Assembly: GCF_040100845.1 (NCBI RefSeq)
Contig: NZ_JAZHSH010000001.1
Span: forward strand, 806,001 to 870,000
Length of the DNA: 64,000 nucleotides
Direction of reading: 5' to 3'
Origin: Chengkuizengella sp. SCS-71B
GTDB lineage: Bacteria; Bacillota; Bacilli; Paenibacillales; KCTC-33759
The position numbers and the translations under genes are program-made. Positions 51,439 to 61,110 of this stretch are shown piece after piece. How positions within the stretch are numbered: the stretch's first letter is position 1; every line of letters starts with the position of its first letter. Under the pieces are notes generated by a model that was not told the origin of the DNA, searched no databases, and worked only from the letters and a program-made list of their open reading frames with translations.

Positions 51439-52815
51439 TTACACCTGCTTAACAATTTGAATTGCTTTTTTATGCGCTTCTACTGTACGAATAATGTCTT
51501 CCTCTGTATGAACGACTGACATGGAGTAGCGATTAAGTGGTTTTGTATAAATTCCAAGTTTCAGTAATTCGTAATCTAGCTTTTTTCTTAAGGTGGTATC
51601 TGCTTTATTCATATCGCGATAGTTTTTAATGTTGTTTTCTGTAAGAATGATATTAAAAATGCTTCCTTCTCCAATCGTTTGCATTGGAATGTCATATTGT
51701 TTATATACATTCTCAAGCTGATGTCTGAGTAATTGAGTGTTAGAGAATAAAGTTTCCATTGTACCTTCACTTTCAAGTACTTCGATTGTCGCAAGCCCTG
51801 CCGCAAGAATAGTAGGATGTCCGTTGTATGTTCCGCTGTGAAACAAAGCATCCTGTTTGTTTTTATTTTCAGCGCCAGCCGTTAGAATATCTCTCCCTCC
51901 ATCAGGGGCACTGATGAGCATAATCTCTTTCTTTCCACCGATTGCACCTACAGGAAATCCACCTCCAAGTACTTTTCCAAGTGCCGTAATATCAGGTTTT
52001 ATATTGTAATTTTTTTGTGCACCTCCAAGAGATAATCTAAAACCCGTTTTGACTTCATCAAAGATGAGGAGAATGTCAAGTTCTTCTGTTAAAGTTTTGA
52101 GCCCAGTTATAAACTCTTGATCAGCAGGAATAAACCCGCCTTGAATAGGTTCCATTATGATTGAAGAAATTTCATGCGCTCTAGCTCTTAAAATCTTCTC
52201 TGTTGCTATTAAATCATTAAATGGAAGTATGACCGTATTTTCCACATAATAATCAGGAATTCCACAAGACTCAGGTACCGTATTTGGAATTTTCTCATTG
52301 CCTGCTTGATCTTCCTCGGGGTTAACACTCAACAATACTTGATCGTATCCACCATGGTAGTGCCCTTCAAATTTAGCTAGCTTTGGTTTTCCTGTATAAG
52401 CCATTGCCATTCTGATCGCAAGTAAAGTAGCTTCTAGGCCTGAGTTTGTATACCTGACCATTTCCATTCCAGGATAAAGTGAAATTAATTTTTCAGCCAT
52501 TACTGATTCTAAACGATGAGGTGTTCCAAAAATAGTCGTGCCGGCTTCCTTCATTTGATTCATAACTGATTCAAATACATATGGATGGCCATGACCCAGA
52601 ATTAATGCACCATAACATAAGAGATAGTCGATATATTCATTTTTGTCGACATCAAAAAGCTTACTACCCTTTCCTTTTTCCATGATGATGGGGTGGGGCT
52701 CAAAATACTTGATATTAGCTGTCACTCCACCTGGAATTTTTTTTTTCGCCTGCTGAAATAAATCTGCTGATAGTTTTGTATTCTCTGTTAATAGATTCAA
52801 TTTTGATATTTTCAA
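51439..52815 (-). CDS. Class III aminotransferase (glutamate-1-semialdehyde aminomutase-like)
   Basis: The frame begins at GTG 52830, but TTG at 52815 is correctly spaced from GGAGG, giving MKISKLNLLTENTKL and a 458-residue protein. FQQAKKKIPGGVTANIKYFE and IDYLLCYGALILGHGHP are the opening features of the HemL-like branch. ILLIFDEVKTGFRLSLGG is the PLP aspartate loop, and ITALGKVLGGGFPVGAIGG carries the PLP lysine. Context with scoA-scoB suggests catabolism of an amino acid through a 3-oxo or related acid, not tetrapyrrole synthesis. The start decision rests on the ribosome site. Confidence 0.85.
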   Translation of the reverse strand: MKISKLNLLTENTKLSADLFQQAKKKIPGGVTANIKYFEPHPIIMEKGKGSKLFDVDKNEYIDYLLCYGALILGHGHPYVFESVMNQMKEAGTTIFGTPHRLESVMAEKLISLYPGMEMVRYTNSGLEATLLAIRMAMAYTGKPKLAKFEGHYHGGYDQVLLSVNPEEDQAGNEKIPNTVPESCGIPDYYVENTVILPFNDLIATEKILRARAHEISSIIMEPIQGGFIPADQEFITGLKTLTEELDILLIFDEVKTGFRLSLGGAQKNYNIKPDITALGKVLGGGFPVGAIGGKKEIMLISAPDGGRDILTAGAENKNKQDALFHSGTYNGHPTILAAGLATIEVLESEGTMETLFSNTQLLRHQLENVYKQYDIPMQTIGEGSIFNIILTENNIKNYRDMNKADTTLRKKLDYELLKLGIYTKPLNRYSMSVVHTEEDIIRTVEAHKKAIQIVKQV

Positions 52816-52830
52816 CAGTAAAACCTCCAC

Positions 52831-53338
52831 TTCTATATTAAATATTTATTTCTTTAATATTATATTATGAAATAAATATTTCATAAAGTGTTTTCTTATA
52901 ATTTTAGAATTTAATTTTTCAAATTCCTAAAATAAGCTCCAAATAGAAGCTCAAGAAGAAGGAAAAGGAAGAAGAACTTCTTGACATGATTTCCGAATTA
53001 ATTACCGTAAGTGAATATAAAGAAGAACATTAATGTTGGATAGATAGAAAAACGAATTATTTGGATGAATATAAATAGTGAATTAGTGTTAGGTGATGAA
53101 AGGATATGAGAATCGATAAGGATGAACAAAACAAATGAGAGAAGAAAACATCGTAGAGTATCTCTTTGAAAAATATGGTGATGAAATCCAACGAAACGCA
53201 CCTTTAATCAAAAAATGGAACCGAAATCAACACGTCCTTTTGTGGCGCATCTCACTACGAGTAAAATCGTTTTCTCCTTTTTGCATTCGCAAAAAGAAAT
53301 TATTAAACTATTTCAAGTGAATTCAACGGTGATTATCG
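52831..53338 (+). other. Intergenic region with decayed coding remnants
   Basis: The 500-base stretch has two coding-like scraps on the plus strand. One, at about 52950-53032, encodes KEKEEELLDMISELITVSEY and ends. The other starts at about 53135 with MREENIVEYLFEKYGDEIQR. The latter resembles the opening of an ECF sigma factor but then loses the family. Neither has a convincing full gene. No terminator stands out. Confidence 0.3.
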
Positions 53339-54115
53339 CTAAGAACGTACAACATCGCAAGATATTTGTAAAGGTACGTCTTTGAACATGAGGAAAACAA
53401 TACAAATAATAACGCTCTCATCACTTGCTATAGCTGTAAATACGTTTCCATTATGATCTGTTACATCTACTTTCAGCTCTTTATTTGGATATGCATTGAG
53501 GTTGTGTGAATTATTGTTATCGTTGTATGTTGGCAAAGAAGGTAATAAGGTTTTAGCTATTGATAAATCCGATGAATAGTAAGGAACATTCTCGTCACAT
53601 AACTCTTTTTCTGAAACATTTTTTAATATAGATTCTATTTTGTAATCCATGTTTCTGCTACTGAATATAGGAATCGAAAGTTTTTGTTTATTTTCATTTA
53701 TTTGTATATTTGCTATATGGGAATTCAAGTTTTTGTTATTTTCCTCATGTTTTTCTTTTAGTAATTTCTTAATTGTTATTTCTGTTCTAATCCCTTCGAG
53801 GGTTTGCTGGTAATAAATCAAATAAGCGACCAAAATAGAAGCGAATAAACCAGAAATACCCACTAATTCCCCTATTTCTAAACCAATATACTTTTCTACA
53901 AATTCTGTAAATTCTGATGATAGAATTAACAATATAATAATTAGGAAGAGTAAATAAGTACCTATTAAACCCCTTCTATTGGATACGATTTGTTTTTTGG
54001 TTTCTTCTTCTGATACTGTTTTATTAAATTTGTCATAATTATATATTTTATATTGCCTAAAAAATAAAAAATAAATAAATAAACCAAATGCTGCTAATGT
54101 TTTTATTAGAGTCAT
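53339..54115 (-). CDS. Hypothetical membrane protein with long C-terminal soluble part
   Basis: The 258-residue protein starts at ATG with GGGGAAGG upstream. It has three hydrophobic segments: residues 3-20, about 50-67 (YLLFLIIILLILSSEFTEF) and about 85-105 (GISGLFASILVAYLIYY). Residues 115-258 are hydrophilic and rich in Asn and Lys. There is no motif that I recognise. It stands alone between a decayed region and the chitinases. Confidence 0.55.
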   Translation of the reverse strand: MTLIKTLAAFGLFIYFLFFRQYKIYNYDKFNKTVSEEETKKQIVSNRRGLIGTYLLFLIIILLILSSEFTEFVEKYIGLEIGELVGISGLFASILVAYLIYYQQTLEGIRTEITIKKLLKEKHEENNKNLNSHIANIQINENKQKLSIPIFSSRNMDYKIESILKNVSEKELCDENVPYYSSDLSIAKTLLPSLPTYNDNNNSHNLNAYPNKELKVDVTDHNGNVFTAIASDESVIICIVFLMFKDVPLQISCDVVRS

Positions 54116-54690
54116 TAAAACCTACCTTCCCCTACAAGAATTTAAAAGTCAATATAATACATACTATATAATCTATCATTTCTTACAATCTTAAACAATA
54201 AAAAATACTTTTGAACTAATACTGTGCTCCTTTTGATTAAATACCACTTTTATAAACACATACAGCTTTTATTCATATTTCCAAGTTGCTTTTTAGATCT
54301 TAATAAAAATCCCACTTTTACTTTATTAAATAATTTCTATAGAAACTTATCCCCAATAATGAAAAATTCCCCCTTACAAAATGTTGAATTATTAAAGAAA
54401 ATAAATATATATCCTTGTGTTCCTTAAATTTAAAAATGAAATTCTATCCCCTCTTAATTTAATTTTTTAAATGTTTTTATTCTTTCTCATTGATTTCAAT
54501 CTTTTATACGCAGCCATCCAACCTTCCTATTACATTAATCTATTAAATAGAAAATGGTAGAAAATTATTCGTGTTGCTTTTTATTGCCATTAGGTATTAA
54601 TTAAGTTTTCGCTACGAAATACAAGGGTAAATTGTGTTTATTGGAGGTGGTGAAGGAGATTGGAATGCTAATCTAAGGAGGAATTTAAAT
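54116..54690 (+). other. AT-rich intergenic region before the first chitinase
   Basis: This 570-base stretch has no gene that I can support. It contains short A/T runs and a weak 67-codon frame without a ribosome site. The ribosome site of the chitinase gene (CTAAGGAGG) is near its end. Promoter elements cannot be chosen with confidence. Confidence 0.4.
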
Positions 54691-56955
54691 ATGAATTTAA
54701 TAGGAAAATCGTATAAAAAAACCTTCATTTTTCTAATCATTGTTTCTATGATAATAACATCTTTTCAATTTTTAACATTTGGTTATGAAAAATCTGTAGC
54801 CTCTACTGCTTCAAATAAAACGATAGTGGGTTATTGGCATAACTTTGACAACGGTTCAACGAATATCCGTTTGCGTGATATTTCAATAAAATATGATGTA
54901 ATTCAAATAGCTTTTGCAGAACCTATTGGGGGTCCAAGTACAGGAAATATGGGATTTACACCATATAATGCTACAGACAGTGAGTTTATATCTGACATTG
55001 ATTATTTGCAATCTCAAGGCAAAAAAGTATTGATATCAGTAGGTGGAGCTAACGGAACAACGGACTTATCGACGGTACAAGCAAAACTCACTTTTATTAG
55101 TACGATGAAAAATATCATTGATAAATATGGATTTGATGGAATGGATATTGATTTAGAGGGCAGTTCTTTGTCTATAGATGGGGGAGATACAGACTTTAAA
55201 AATCCAACTTCCACCAAAATAGTTCATTTGATTGAAGCTATAAACGAGATTATGGATAACTATGGCCCAAATTTCATGTTAACTATGGCACCAGAAACTG
55301 CATATGTACAGGGAGGGTATAGTGTATATGGAGGTCCATGGGGTGCATACTTACCAGTCATACACGCTTTACGTGATAAACTAACTTATTTACATGTACA
55401 GCATTATAATACGGGTTCAATGGTTGCACTTGATGGTTTATCTTATTCACAAGGTACTGCTGACTTTCATGTGGCTATGGCAGAAATGTTACTACAAGGT
55501 TTCCCAGTTGCTTACGATGTGAATCATTTTTTTGAACCCTTGCGCTCGGATCAGGTCATCATTGGATTACCAGCTTCCCCGCAAGCGGCTGGAGGTGGTT
55601 ATACATCACCTGTCATCGTTCAACAAGCACTAGATTATTTGATAAAAGGAAAGTCATTTGAAGGGAATTATGTGTTGCGCAATCCATCTGGTTACCCTGG
55701 TTTTAAAGGTTTGATGACATGGTCTATCAATTGGGACGCTTTTAATAATTTTGAGTTTTCTAATAGTCATCGAGCATATTTGGATAGTCTTACGGGACAG
55801 ATAGATACTCAAGCACCGACTGTACCAAGTAACCTTCGAGTTACAGGTAAAACATCAAGTAGTATAAGTTTGGCTTGGGATGCTTCAACAGATAATGTAG
55901 GAGTAACCGGATACATTGTAATCTATGGTAATACTTCAATAAATGTAGGAAGTTTAAATGCAACTATTAGCGGTCTTGTACCTAATACATCCTATACTTT
56001 TACTGTAAAAGCGAAAGATGCAGCAGGTAATGTGTCGGGGGCAAGTAATGCAGTAACTGAAACAACGGAGCAGTCTAACGATACTACTCCGCCAACAGCA
56101 CCTACAAATCTACAAGTCACTGATAAAACTTCATCAAGTATTGATTTGAACTGGTCAGCTTCAACAGATAATGAAGGGGTTACAGGCTATATTGTTTCAT
56201 ATAACTTTGGCACTATAGAAGTAACAGAAACAACAGTAAGTATAAACGGATTAACAGCGGATACAACGTATACTTTTACAGTGACAGCAAAAGATGCAGC
56301 TGGGAATATATCAGATGAAGCATCGATACAGGTAACAACGGATGGACCAAACAGTTGTCCTTACCCAGCTTGGGATGAGAATACAGAATATGTTGGTGGT
56401 GTGAGAGTAACCTACAATGGGAAGGTCTACGAGTCTAAATGGTGGACAGTAGGAGAATTTCCTGATCAAAGTGGGGAATGGGGCGTGTGGAAATATATTA
56501 GTACATGTGATGGTGGCGGAGGCGAAATAGATAATGAAGCACCAAGCGTTCCAAGCAATCTCCAAATCACAGGAAAAAGTTCAAACAGTGTAAGTTTAGC
56601 TTGGAATGCTTCAACAGATAATGTGGGTGTAACCGGATACACGATCACATATGATTTAGGCAGTGTAGGGGCAACAAATACAACGACAACCATCAATGGA
56701 TTAAATGCGGATACAACGTATACTTTTAGTGTGACAGCAAAGGATGCGGCGGGGAATGAGTCAGAAGCGGTGTCCATTCAAGCCACTACAGATAAAGGTG
56801 ATCCATCGGGTGCTGAGCCTTGGGAAGCTGGGATTAATTACAGTGTAAATGATGAGGTAACCTATAATGGGAACACCTATTATTGTATTCAAGCTCACAC
56901 TTCTCAGATCGGTTGGGAGCCGCCAAATGTTCCTGCTTTATGGGGTTTAAAGTAG
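54691..56955 (+). CDS. Secreted GH18 chitinase with FN3 and CBM5/12 modules
   Basis: The frame opens at 54634, but ATG at 54691 follows CTAAGGAGGAATTTAAAT and begins a signal peptide (KKTFIFLIIVSMIITSF). The product has 754 residues. The GH18 domain spans about residues 45-370, with KVLISVGGANGTTDLSTV and GFDGMDIDLEGSSL, giving the DxxDxDxE catalytic motif near residue 150. Two FN3 domains (about 375-465 and 470-555), a CBM5/12 (CPYPAWDENTEYVGG), a third FN3 and a terminal CBM5/12 (EPWEAGINYSVND) follow. It is a ChiD-like enzyme. The last 791 bases are almost identical to those of the next gene. Confidence 0.92.
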   Translation: MNLIGKSYKKTFIFLIIVSMIITSFQFLTFGYEKSVASTASNKTIVGYWHNFDNGSTNIRLRDISIKYDVIQIAFAEPIGGPSTGNMGFTPYNATDSEFISDIDYLQSQGKKVLISVGGANGTTDLSTVQAKLTFISTMKNIIDKYGFDGMDIDLEGSSLSIDGGDTDFKNPTSTKIVHLIEAINEIMDNYGPNFMLTMAPETAYVQGGYSVYGGPWGAYLPVIHALRDKLTYLHVQHYNTGSMVALDGLSYSQGTADFHVAMAEMLLQGFPVAYDVNHFFEPLRSDQVIIGLPASPQAAGGGYTSPVIVQQALDYLIKGKSFEGNYVLRNPSGYPGFKGLMTWSINWDAFNNFEFSNSHRAYLDSLTGQIDTQAPTVPSNLRVTGKTSSSISLAWDASTDNVGVTGYIVIYGNTSINVGSLNATISGLVPNTSYTFTVKAKDAAGNVSGASNAVTETTEQSNDTTPPTAPTNLQVTDKTSSSIDLNWSASTDNEGVTGYIVSYNFGTIEVTETTVSINGLTADTTYTFTVTAKDAAGNISDEASIQVTTDGPNSCPYPAWDENTEYVGGVRVTYNGKVYESKWWTVGEFPDQSGEWGVWKYISTCDGGGGEIDNEAPSVPSNLQITGKSSNSVSLAWNASTDNVGVTGYTITYDLGSVGATNTTTTINGLNADTTYTFSVTAKDAAGNESEAVSIQATTDKGDPSGAEPWEAGINYSVNDEVTYNGNTYYCIQAHTSQIGWEPPNVPALWGLK
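56165..56955 (+). repeat. Near-identical 3' repeat shared with the second chitinase
   Basis: This segment aligns at a constant offset of 2608 with 58773-59563. By eye the two copies differ at only about three sites (for example GGATTAATT versus GGATTAGTT, and the stop codons TAG and TAA). It encodes the end of the second FN3, a CBM5/12, the third FN3 and the terminal CBM. Upstream, the paired FN3 sequences are clearly more diverged. Confidence 0.9.
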
Positions 56956-57055
56956 GCAGTTTAATTTTCACTAAATACTGGCTTGTTTAAGCATTCATTC
57001 TACTAGATTACTAGAGTTTAAAAGATATTGATTTTTAATATGAGGAGGAACAAGT

Positions 57056-59563
57056 ATGATTTTAAAAAGAAAGTCTATTAAAAAATCATTCATTATGGTA
57101 TTCATCATTTCTCTATTATTCTCTTTGATTCAGTTTCAAATATTTAATATAGAGAAGGTAGAAGCTAGTTCTGATTATAAAATTGTGGGTTATTATCCTT
57201 CTTGGGGTGCCTATGGACGTAATTATCAAGTTTGGGACATGGATGTTTCAAAGGTAACCCATATTAACTATGCTTTTGCTGATATTTGCTGGGACGGAAG
57301 ACATGGCAATCCTGACCCAACAGGTCCTAATCCTACTACTTGGACTTGTCAGGATGAAAATGGAACGATAGATGTACCGAACGGTTCTATCGTGTTAGGG
57401 GATCCATGGATTGATGTTCAAAAAAGTAACCCTGGAGATACTTGGGATGAACCGATTAAAGGAAACATCAAACAGTTAAATCTATTAAAAGAGCAAAATC
57501 CTCACTTGAAAACGATGATTTCTGTCGGTGGATGGACTTGGTCTAATCGTTTTTCTGATGCTGCAGCTAGTCAAATAACTCGAGAGAATTTTGCTAATTC
57601 GGCAGTAGATTTTCTAAGAAAGTATCAATTTGACGGTGTCGATTTAGATTGGGAATATCCGGTTAGTGGTGGTTTACCGGGGAATAGTACTCGTCCAGAG
57701 GATAAACAAAACTATACCTTACTATTACAAGAAGTACGTGAAAAACTAGATATTGCAGGAGCTGAAGATGGCAAATATTATTACCTCACCATTGCTTCAG
57801 GAGCAGGACCAACTTATGCTCAAAATACAGAGCTTGATAAGATAGCAAATGTTGTAGATTGGATTAATATCATGACTTATGACTTTAATGGAGGATGGCA
57901 AACAATTAGTGCCCATAACTCACCATTGTATTTTGACCCGGCAGCAGCCAGTTCAAATGTACCAAACGCTGCTGAATTTAATATTGAAGCAGGTGTTCAA
58001 GGTCATATAAATGCTGGAGTGCCTACACAAAAAATCATAATAGGAACGCCATTTTATGGGCGAGGCTGGAGCAGTTGTTCATCAAACAATAACGGAGAAT
58101 ATCAAAGCTGTTCTTCTGCAAATGATGGAACTTGGGAGAATGGGGTTTGGGACTATACTGATTTAGAAGATAACTATATTAATAAAAATGGTTATGTACG
58201 TTATTGGAATGATGTAGCCAAAGTACCTTTTTTATATAACGCTTCCAATGGAAACTTTATTACTTATGATGATGTGGAATCTTTCGGTTATAAAACAGAT
58301 TTTATAAAATCAAATGGACTAGGTGGAGCCATGTTCTGGGAGTTTAGTGGAGATCGGAACAAGGTATTATTAAATAAGTTAACAAGTGATTTAGATAGTG
58401 GTGGAGTGCCTGATAATGAAGCACCAACTGTACCGAGTAACCTTCGAGTTACAGGTAAAACATCAAGTAGTATAAGTTTGGCTTGGGATGCTTCAACAGA
58501 TAATGTAGGAGTAGCCGGATACACTGTAACCTATGGTAATACTTCAATAAATGTAGGTAGTTTAAATGCAACGATTAGCGGTCTTGCACCTAATACATCT
58601 TATACCTTTACGGTAAAAGCGAAGGATGCAGCAGGTAATTTCTCGGGTGGAAGTAATGCAGTAACAGAAACAACGGAGCAGTCTAACGATACTACTCCGC
58701 CAACTGTACCTACAAATCTACAGGTAACTGCAAAAACTTCTACGAGTGTTGATTTAAGCTGGTCAGCTTCCTCAGATAATGAAGGGGTTACAGGCTATAT
58801 TGTTTCATATAACTTTGGCACTATAGAAGTAACAGAAACAACAGTAAGTATAAACGGATTAACAGCGGATACAACGTATACTTTTACAGTGACAGCAAAA
58901 GATGCAGCTGGGAATATATCAGATGAAGCATCGATACAGGTAACAACGGATGGACCAAACAGTTGTCCTTACCCAGCTTGGGATGAGAATACAGAATATG
59001 TTGGTGGTGTGAGAGTAACCTACAATGGGAAGGTCTACGAGTCTAAATGGTGGACAGTAGGAGAATTTCCTGATCAAAGTGGGGAATGGGGCGTGTGGAA
59101 ATATATTAGTACATGTGATGGTGGCGGAGGCGAAATAGATAATGAAGCACCAAGCGTTCCAAGCAATCTCCAAATCACAGGAAAAAGTTCAAACAGTGTA
59201 AGTTTAGCTTGGAATGCTTCAACAGATAATGTGGGTGTAACCGGATACACGATCACATATGATTTAGGCAGTGTAGGGGCAACAAATACAACGACAACCA
59301 TCAATGGATTAAATGCGGATACAACGTATACTTTTAGTGTGACAGCAAAGGATGCGGCGGGGAATGAGTCAGAAGCGGTGTCCATTCAAGCCACTACAGA
59401 TAAAGGTGATCCATCGGGTGCTGAGCCTTGGGAAGCTGGGATTAGTTACAGTGTAAATGATGAGGTAACCTATAATGGGAACACTTATTATTGTATTCAA
59501 GCTCACACTTCTCAGATCGGTTGGGAGCCGCCAAATGTTCCTGCTTTATGGGGTTTAAAATAA
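57056..59563 (+). CDS. Secreted GH18 chitinase (ChiA1-like) with FN3 and CBM5/12 modules
   Basis: ATG at 57056 follows GAGGAGGAAC and opens a signal peptide (IKKSFIMVFIISLLFSLIQF). The 835-residue protein has a larger GH18 domain (about residues 40-450). Its motifs are KTMISVGGWTWSNRFSD and YQFDGVDLDWEYPVSGG with DxxDxDxE, then NIMTYDFNGGWQ and GAMFWEFSGD. Two FN3 domains, a CBM5/12, a third FN3 and a terminal CBM5/12 follow. The catalytic domain differs from the upstream chitinase, so the pair may have complementary chain-end or endo preferences. The tail is nearly identical to that of the first chitinase. Confidence 0.93.
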   Translation: MILKRKSIKKSFIMVFIISLLFSLIQFQIFNIEKVEASSDYKIVGYYPSWGAYGRNYQVWDMDVSKVTHINYAFADICWDGRHGNPDPTGPNPTTWTCQDENGTIDVPNGSIVLGDPWIDVQKSNPGDTWDEPIKGNIKQLNLLKEQNPHLKTMISVGGWTWSNRFSDAAASQITRENFANSAVDFLRKYQFDGVDLDWEYPVSGGLPGNSTRPEDKQNYTLLLQEVREKLDIAGAEDGKYYYLTIASGAGPTYAQNTELDKIANVVDWINIMTYDFNGGWQTISAHNSPLYFDPAAASSNVPNAAEFNIEAGVQGHINAGVPTQKIIIGTPFYGRGWSSCSSNNNGEYQSCSSANDGTWENGVWDYTDLEDNYINKNGYVRYWNDVAKVPFLYNASNGNFITYDDVESFGYKTDFIKSNGLGGAMFWEFSGDRNKVLLNKLTSDLDSGGVPDNEAPTVPSNLRVTGKTSSSISLAWDASTDNVGVAGYTVTYGNTSINVGSLNATISGLAPNTSYTFTVKAKDAAGNFSGGSNAVTETTEQSNDTTPPTVPTNLQVTAKTSTSVDLSWSASSDNEGVTGYIVSYNFGTIEVTETTVSINGLTADTTYTFTVTAKDAAGNISDEASIQVTTDGPNSCPYPAWDENTEYVGGVRVTYNGKVYESKWWTVGEFPDQSGEWGVWKYISTCDGGGGEIDNEAPSVPSNLQITGKSSNSVSLAWNASTDNVGVTGYTITYDLGSVGATNTTTTINGLNADTTYTFSVTAKDAAGNESEAVSIQATTDKGDPSGAEPWEAGISYSVNDEVTYNGNTYYCIQAHTSQIGWEPPNVPALWGLK
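58773..59563 (+). repeat. Near-identical 3' repeat shared with the first chitinase (second copy)
   Basis: This is the partner of 56165-56955. The sharp fall in similarity at its left edge, inside the second FN3 module, suggests gene conversion or recent unequal exchange between the tandem genes, not simple equal-age duplication. Confidence 0.9.
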
Positions 59564-59622
59564 ATTTGCTGAATAATCACAACAGTAGTCATCAATGAAT
59601 TTGTCTTAGTTGTTCAATTTTA

Positions 59623-59764
59623 AACAAAGAGGCTGGGACAAAACCCAATTAAAATGAATAAATCGCATGAAATCAATTTTATAATCCTTGATTTCATGCG
59701 ATTTTATTTATGCTTATTATGCAAAAATCAGTTAGTTTTCAACTTATGTCCCAGCCTCTTTGTT
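59623..59764. repeat. Inverted-repeat element, copy 2, with 18-base perfect terminal repeats
   Basis: AACAAAGAGGCTGGGACA at the left is the exact inverted complement of TGTCCCAGCCTCTTTGTT at the right. Between them lies a second long hairpin with arms AAATCGCATGAAATCAA and TTGATTTCATGCGATTT. The GAGGCTGGGACA ends are a common intergenic motif in Firmicutes. The inner part matches 16162-16255 in inverted orientation. It could be a MITE-like element, a terminator-like structure after the chitinases, or both. Confidence 0.8.
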
Positions 59765-59865
59765 ATAGTGGATAATGTTACTTGTTCAATTTTCCAAAAG
59801 GAAAATCCCTAGTTGTTGTAGAAATAGTTTATAATTAGAACTATCACAAATCTAAGGAGACAAAA

Positions 59866-60765
59866 ATGACAGGGAATAATGATTTAAAAGATCAAGAAAA
59901 TTCTATATTAATTATTGATAGCTTTGCATTATTATTTAGAGGTTTTTACGCTACAGCCGTTACTGGAAACTATATGAGAAATTCTCAGGGTCTTTATACG
60001 AATGGTATATATCAATTTACTAGATATATGCTTGATGCCATTGAGCGATTTAAACCTACCCATGTAATCTGTGCTTTTGATATGGGGGAAAAAACGTTTC
60101 GCAACGAGATGTATTCTGATTATAAAGCAAATCGGGGAGCTCCACCAGACGAACTCATCCCACAATTTGATAAGCTGTGGGAATTAGTAGAAGCATTTGA
60201 AATTCCTTGTATGGGGAAGGTTGGTTATGAAGCAGATGATATGATCGGTTCCATTGCTAAACACTACTCGGATCAAGGCTTAGAGATAAATGTTTTAACA
60301 GGGGATAAAGATACTTTACAATTAATCAATGAAAAAACGAAAGTTACACTTATGAAAAAAGGATTCGGTAATTACTTAACAATTGGTATGGATAACTTTA
60401 AGGAAGAAACAGGTGTAACTTATCCATATCAAATTATTGAAATGAAAGGATTAATGGGGGATGCGTCAGATAATATACCTGGATGCCCTAAAGTAGGTCC
60501 TAAAACCGCAATCAAATTAATTGATGAGTTTGAAAATATAGATCAATTGTTTGAAAACATAGATCAAGTTAAAGGTAAATTACAAGAAAGATTGTTGGAA
60601 AATAAGGAATTAATTTATTTATCAAGGGAATTGGCAACGATTCATACTAATGTTAAATTCCAATGTGATTTAGATGACTGTACTTATGTGATTAATCAAG
60701 AGAAACTTATTCATAAATTAAAAGAATTTGAGTTTAAATCTTTAATTAGAAAGTTTGCAGTCTAA
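59866..60765 (+). CDS. 5'-3' exonuclease (PolA N-terminal-like, YpcP type)
   Basis: The 299-residue protein starts at ATG after CTAAGGAGACAAAA. It contains ILIIDSFALLFRGFYATAVT with early metal-binding aspartates. HVICAFDMGEKTFRNEMYSD and YEADDMIGSIAKHYSDQGLE add further acidic residues. The helix-hairpin-helix region includes LMGDASDNIPGCPKVGPKTA. It lacks the polymerase domain, so it is a stand-alone flap/RNA-primer nuclease, as in many Bacillales. Confidence 0.92.
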   Translation: MTGNNDLKDQENSILIIDSFALLFRGFYATAVTGNYMRNSQGLYTNGIYQFTRYMLDAIERFKPTHVICAFDMGEKTFRNEMYSDYKANRGAPPDELIPQFDKLWELVEAFEIPCMGKVGYEADDMIGSIAKHYSDQGLEINVLTGDKDTLQLINEKTKVTLMKKGFGNYLTIGMDNFKEETGVTYPYQIIEMKGLMGDASDNIPGCPKVGPKTAIKLIDEFENIDQLFENIDQVKGKLQERLLENKELIYLSRELATIHTNVKFQCDLDDCTYVINQEKLIHKLKEFEFKSLIRKFAV

Positions 60766-60829
60766 ATATTATTGATTTAATTAGATTAATACCCGCAAAA
60801 GTATTCGAACTATGCATCACTTTTGTGGG

Positions 60830-61090
60830 TTATTCGTCATGAGTAGCATGTCCAGGGGGATCTTGACGAGGAAGCCCCTCATGTAATTCTCGATTTTCAT
60901 AAGTGAATCGGTTAGGCGGTCGTTGGTCTTCTCTCCAAGGAGTGCTTTTTCCTAAAGATTCACTTAATAAATCCATACCATAAGCCCCTTCTGGAAATTC
61001 TTCAGCTGTTAAATCATTACGCTGAGATTCTACTGTTTTTAGATCTGTAAATTTACTTTTTCTTTCTTTTTGAAATGGTTTGTTATTCAT
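60830..61090 (-). CDS. Small hydrophilic conserved-type protein, hypothetical
   Basis: The 86-residue product starts at ATG with an AGGAGGTTT site. It is charged and proline-rich (TPWREDQRPPNRFTYENREL and GLPRQDPPGHATHDE). No domain or membrane segment is visible. The type resembles short uncharacterised cytosolic or spore-related proteins of Paenibacillaceae, but I cannot name a family. A 20-base near-palindrome sits just upstream. Confidence 0.6.
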   Translation of the reverse strand: MNNKPFQKERKSKFTDLKTVESQRNDLTAEEFPEGAYGMDLLSESLGKSTPWREDQRPPNRFTYENRELHEGLPRQDPPGHATHDE

Positions 61091-61110
61091 GAAAAAACCT
61101 CCTAGAAAAG

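Noticed and set aside
51439-52815. Assigning hemL to the aminotransferase
   Set aside because: The neighbours are scoA, scoB and an RpiR regulator, and no other heme genes are present. A HemL-like catabolic enzyme is more likely.
53135-53320. A possible ECF sigma factor start (EYLFEKYGDEIQR)
   Set aside because: Only a short stretch resembles the family. The following residues do not, and no ribosome site is convincing. It is recorded as debris only.
56311-59385. Paired minus-strand frames in both chitinase tails
   Set aside because: They are identical because the underlying DNA repeat is nearly identical, and they are antisense to conserved FN3 and CBM modules. They are not independent genes.
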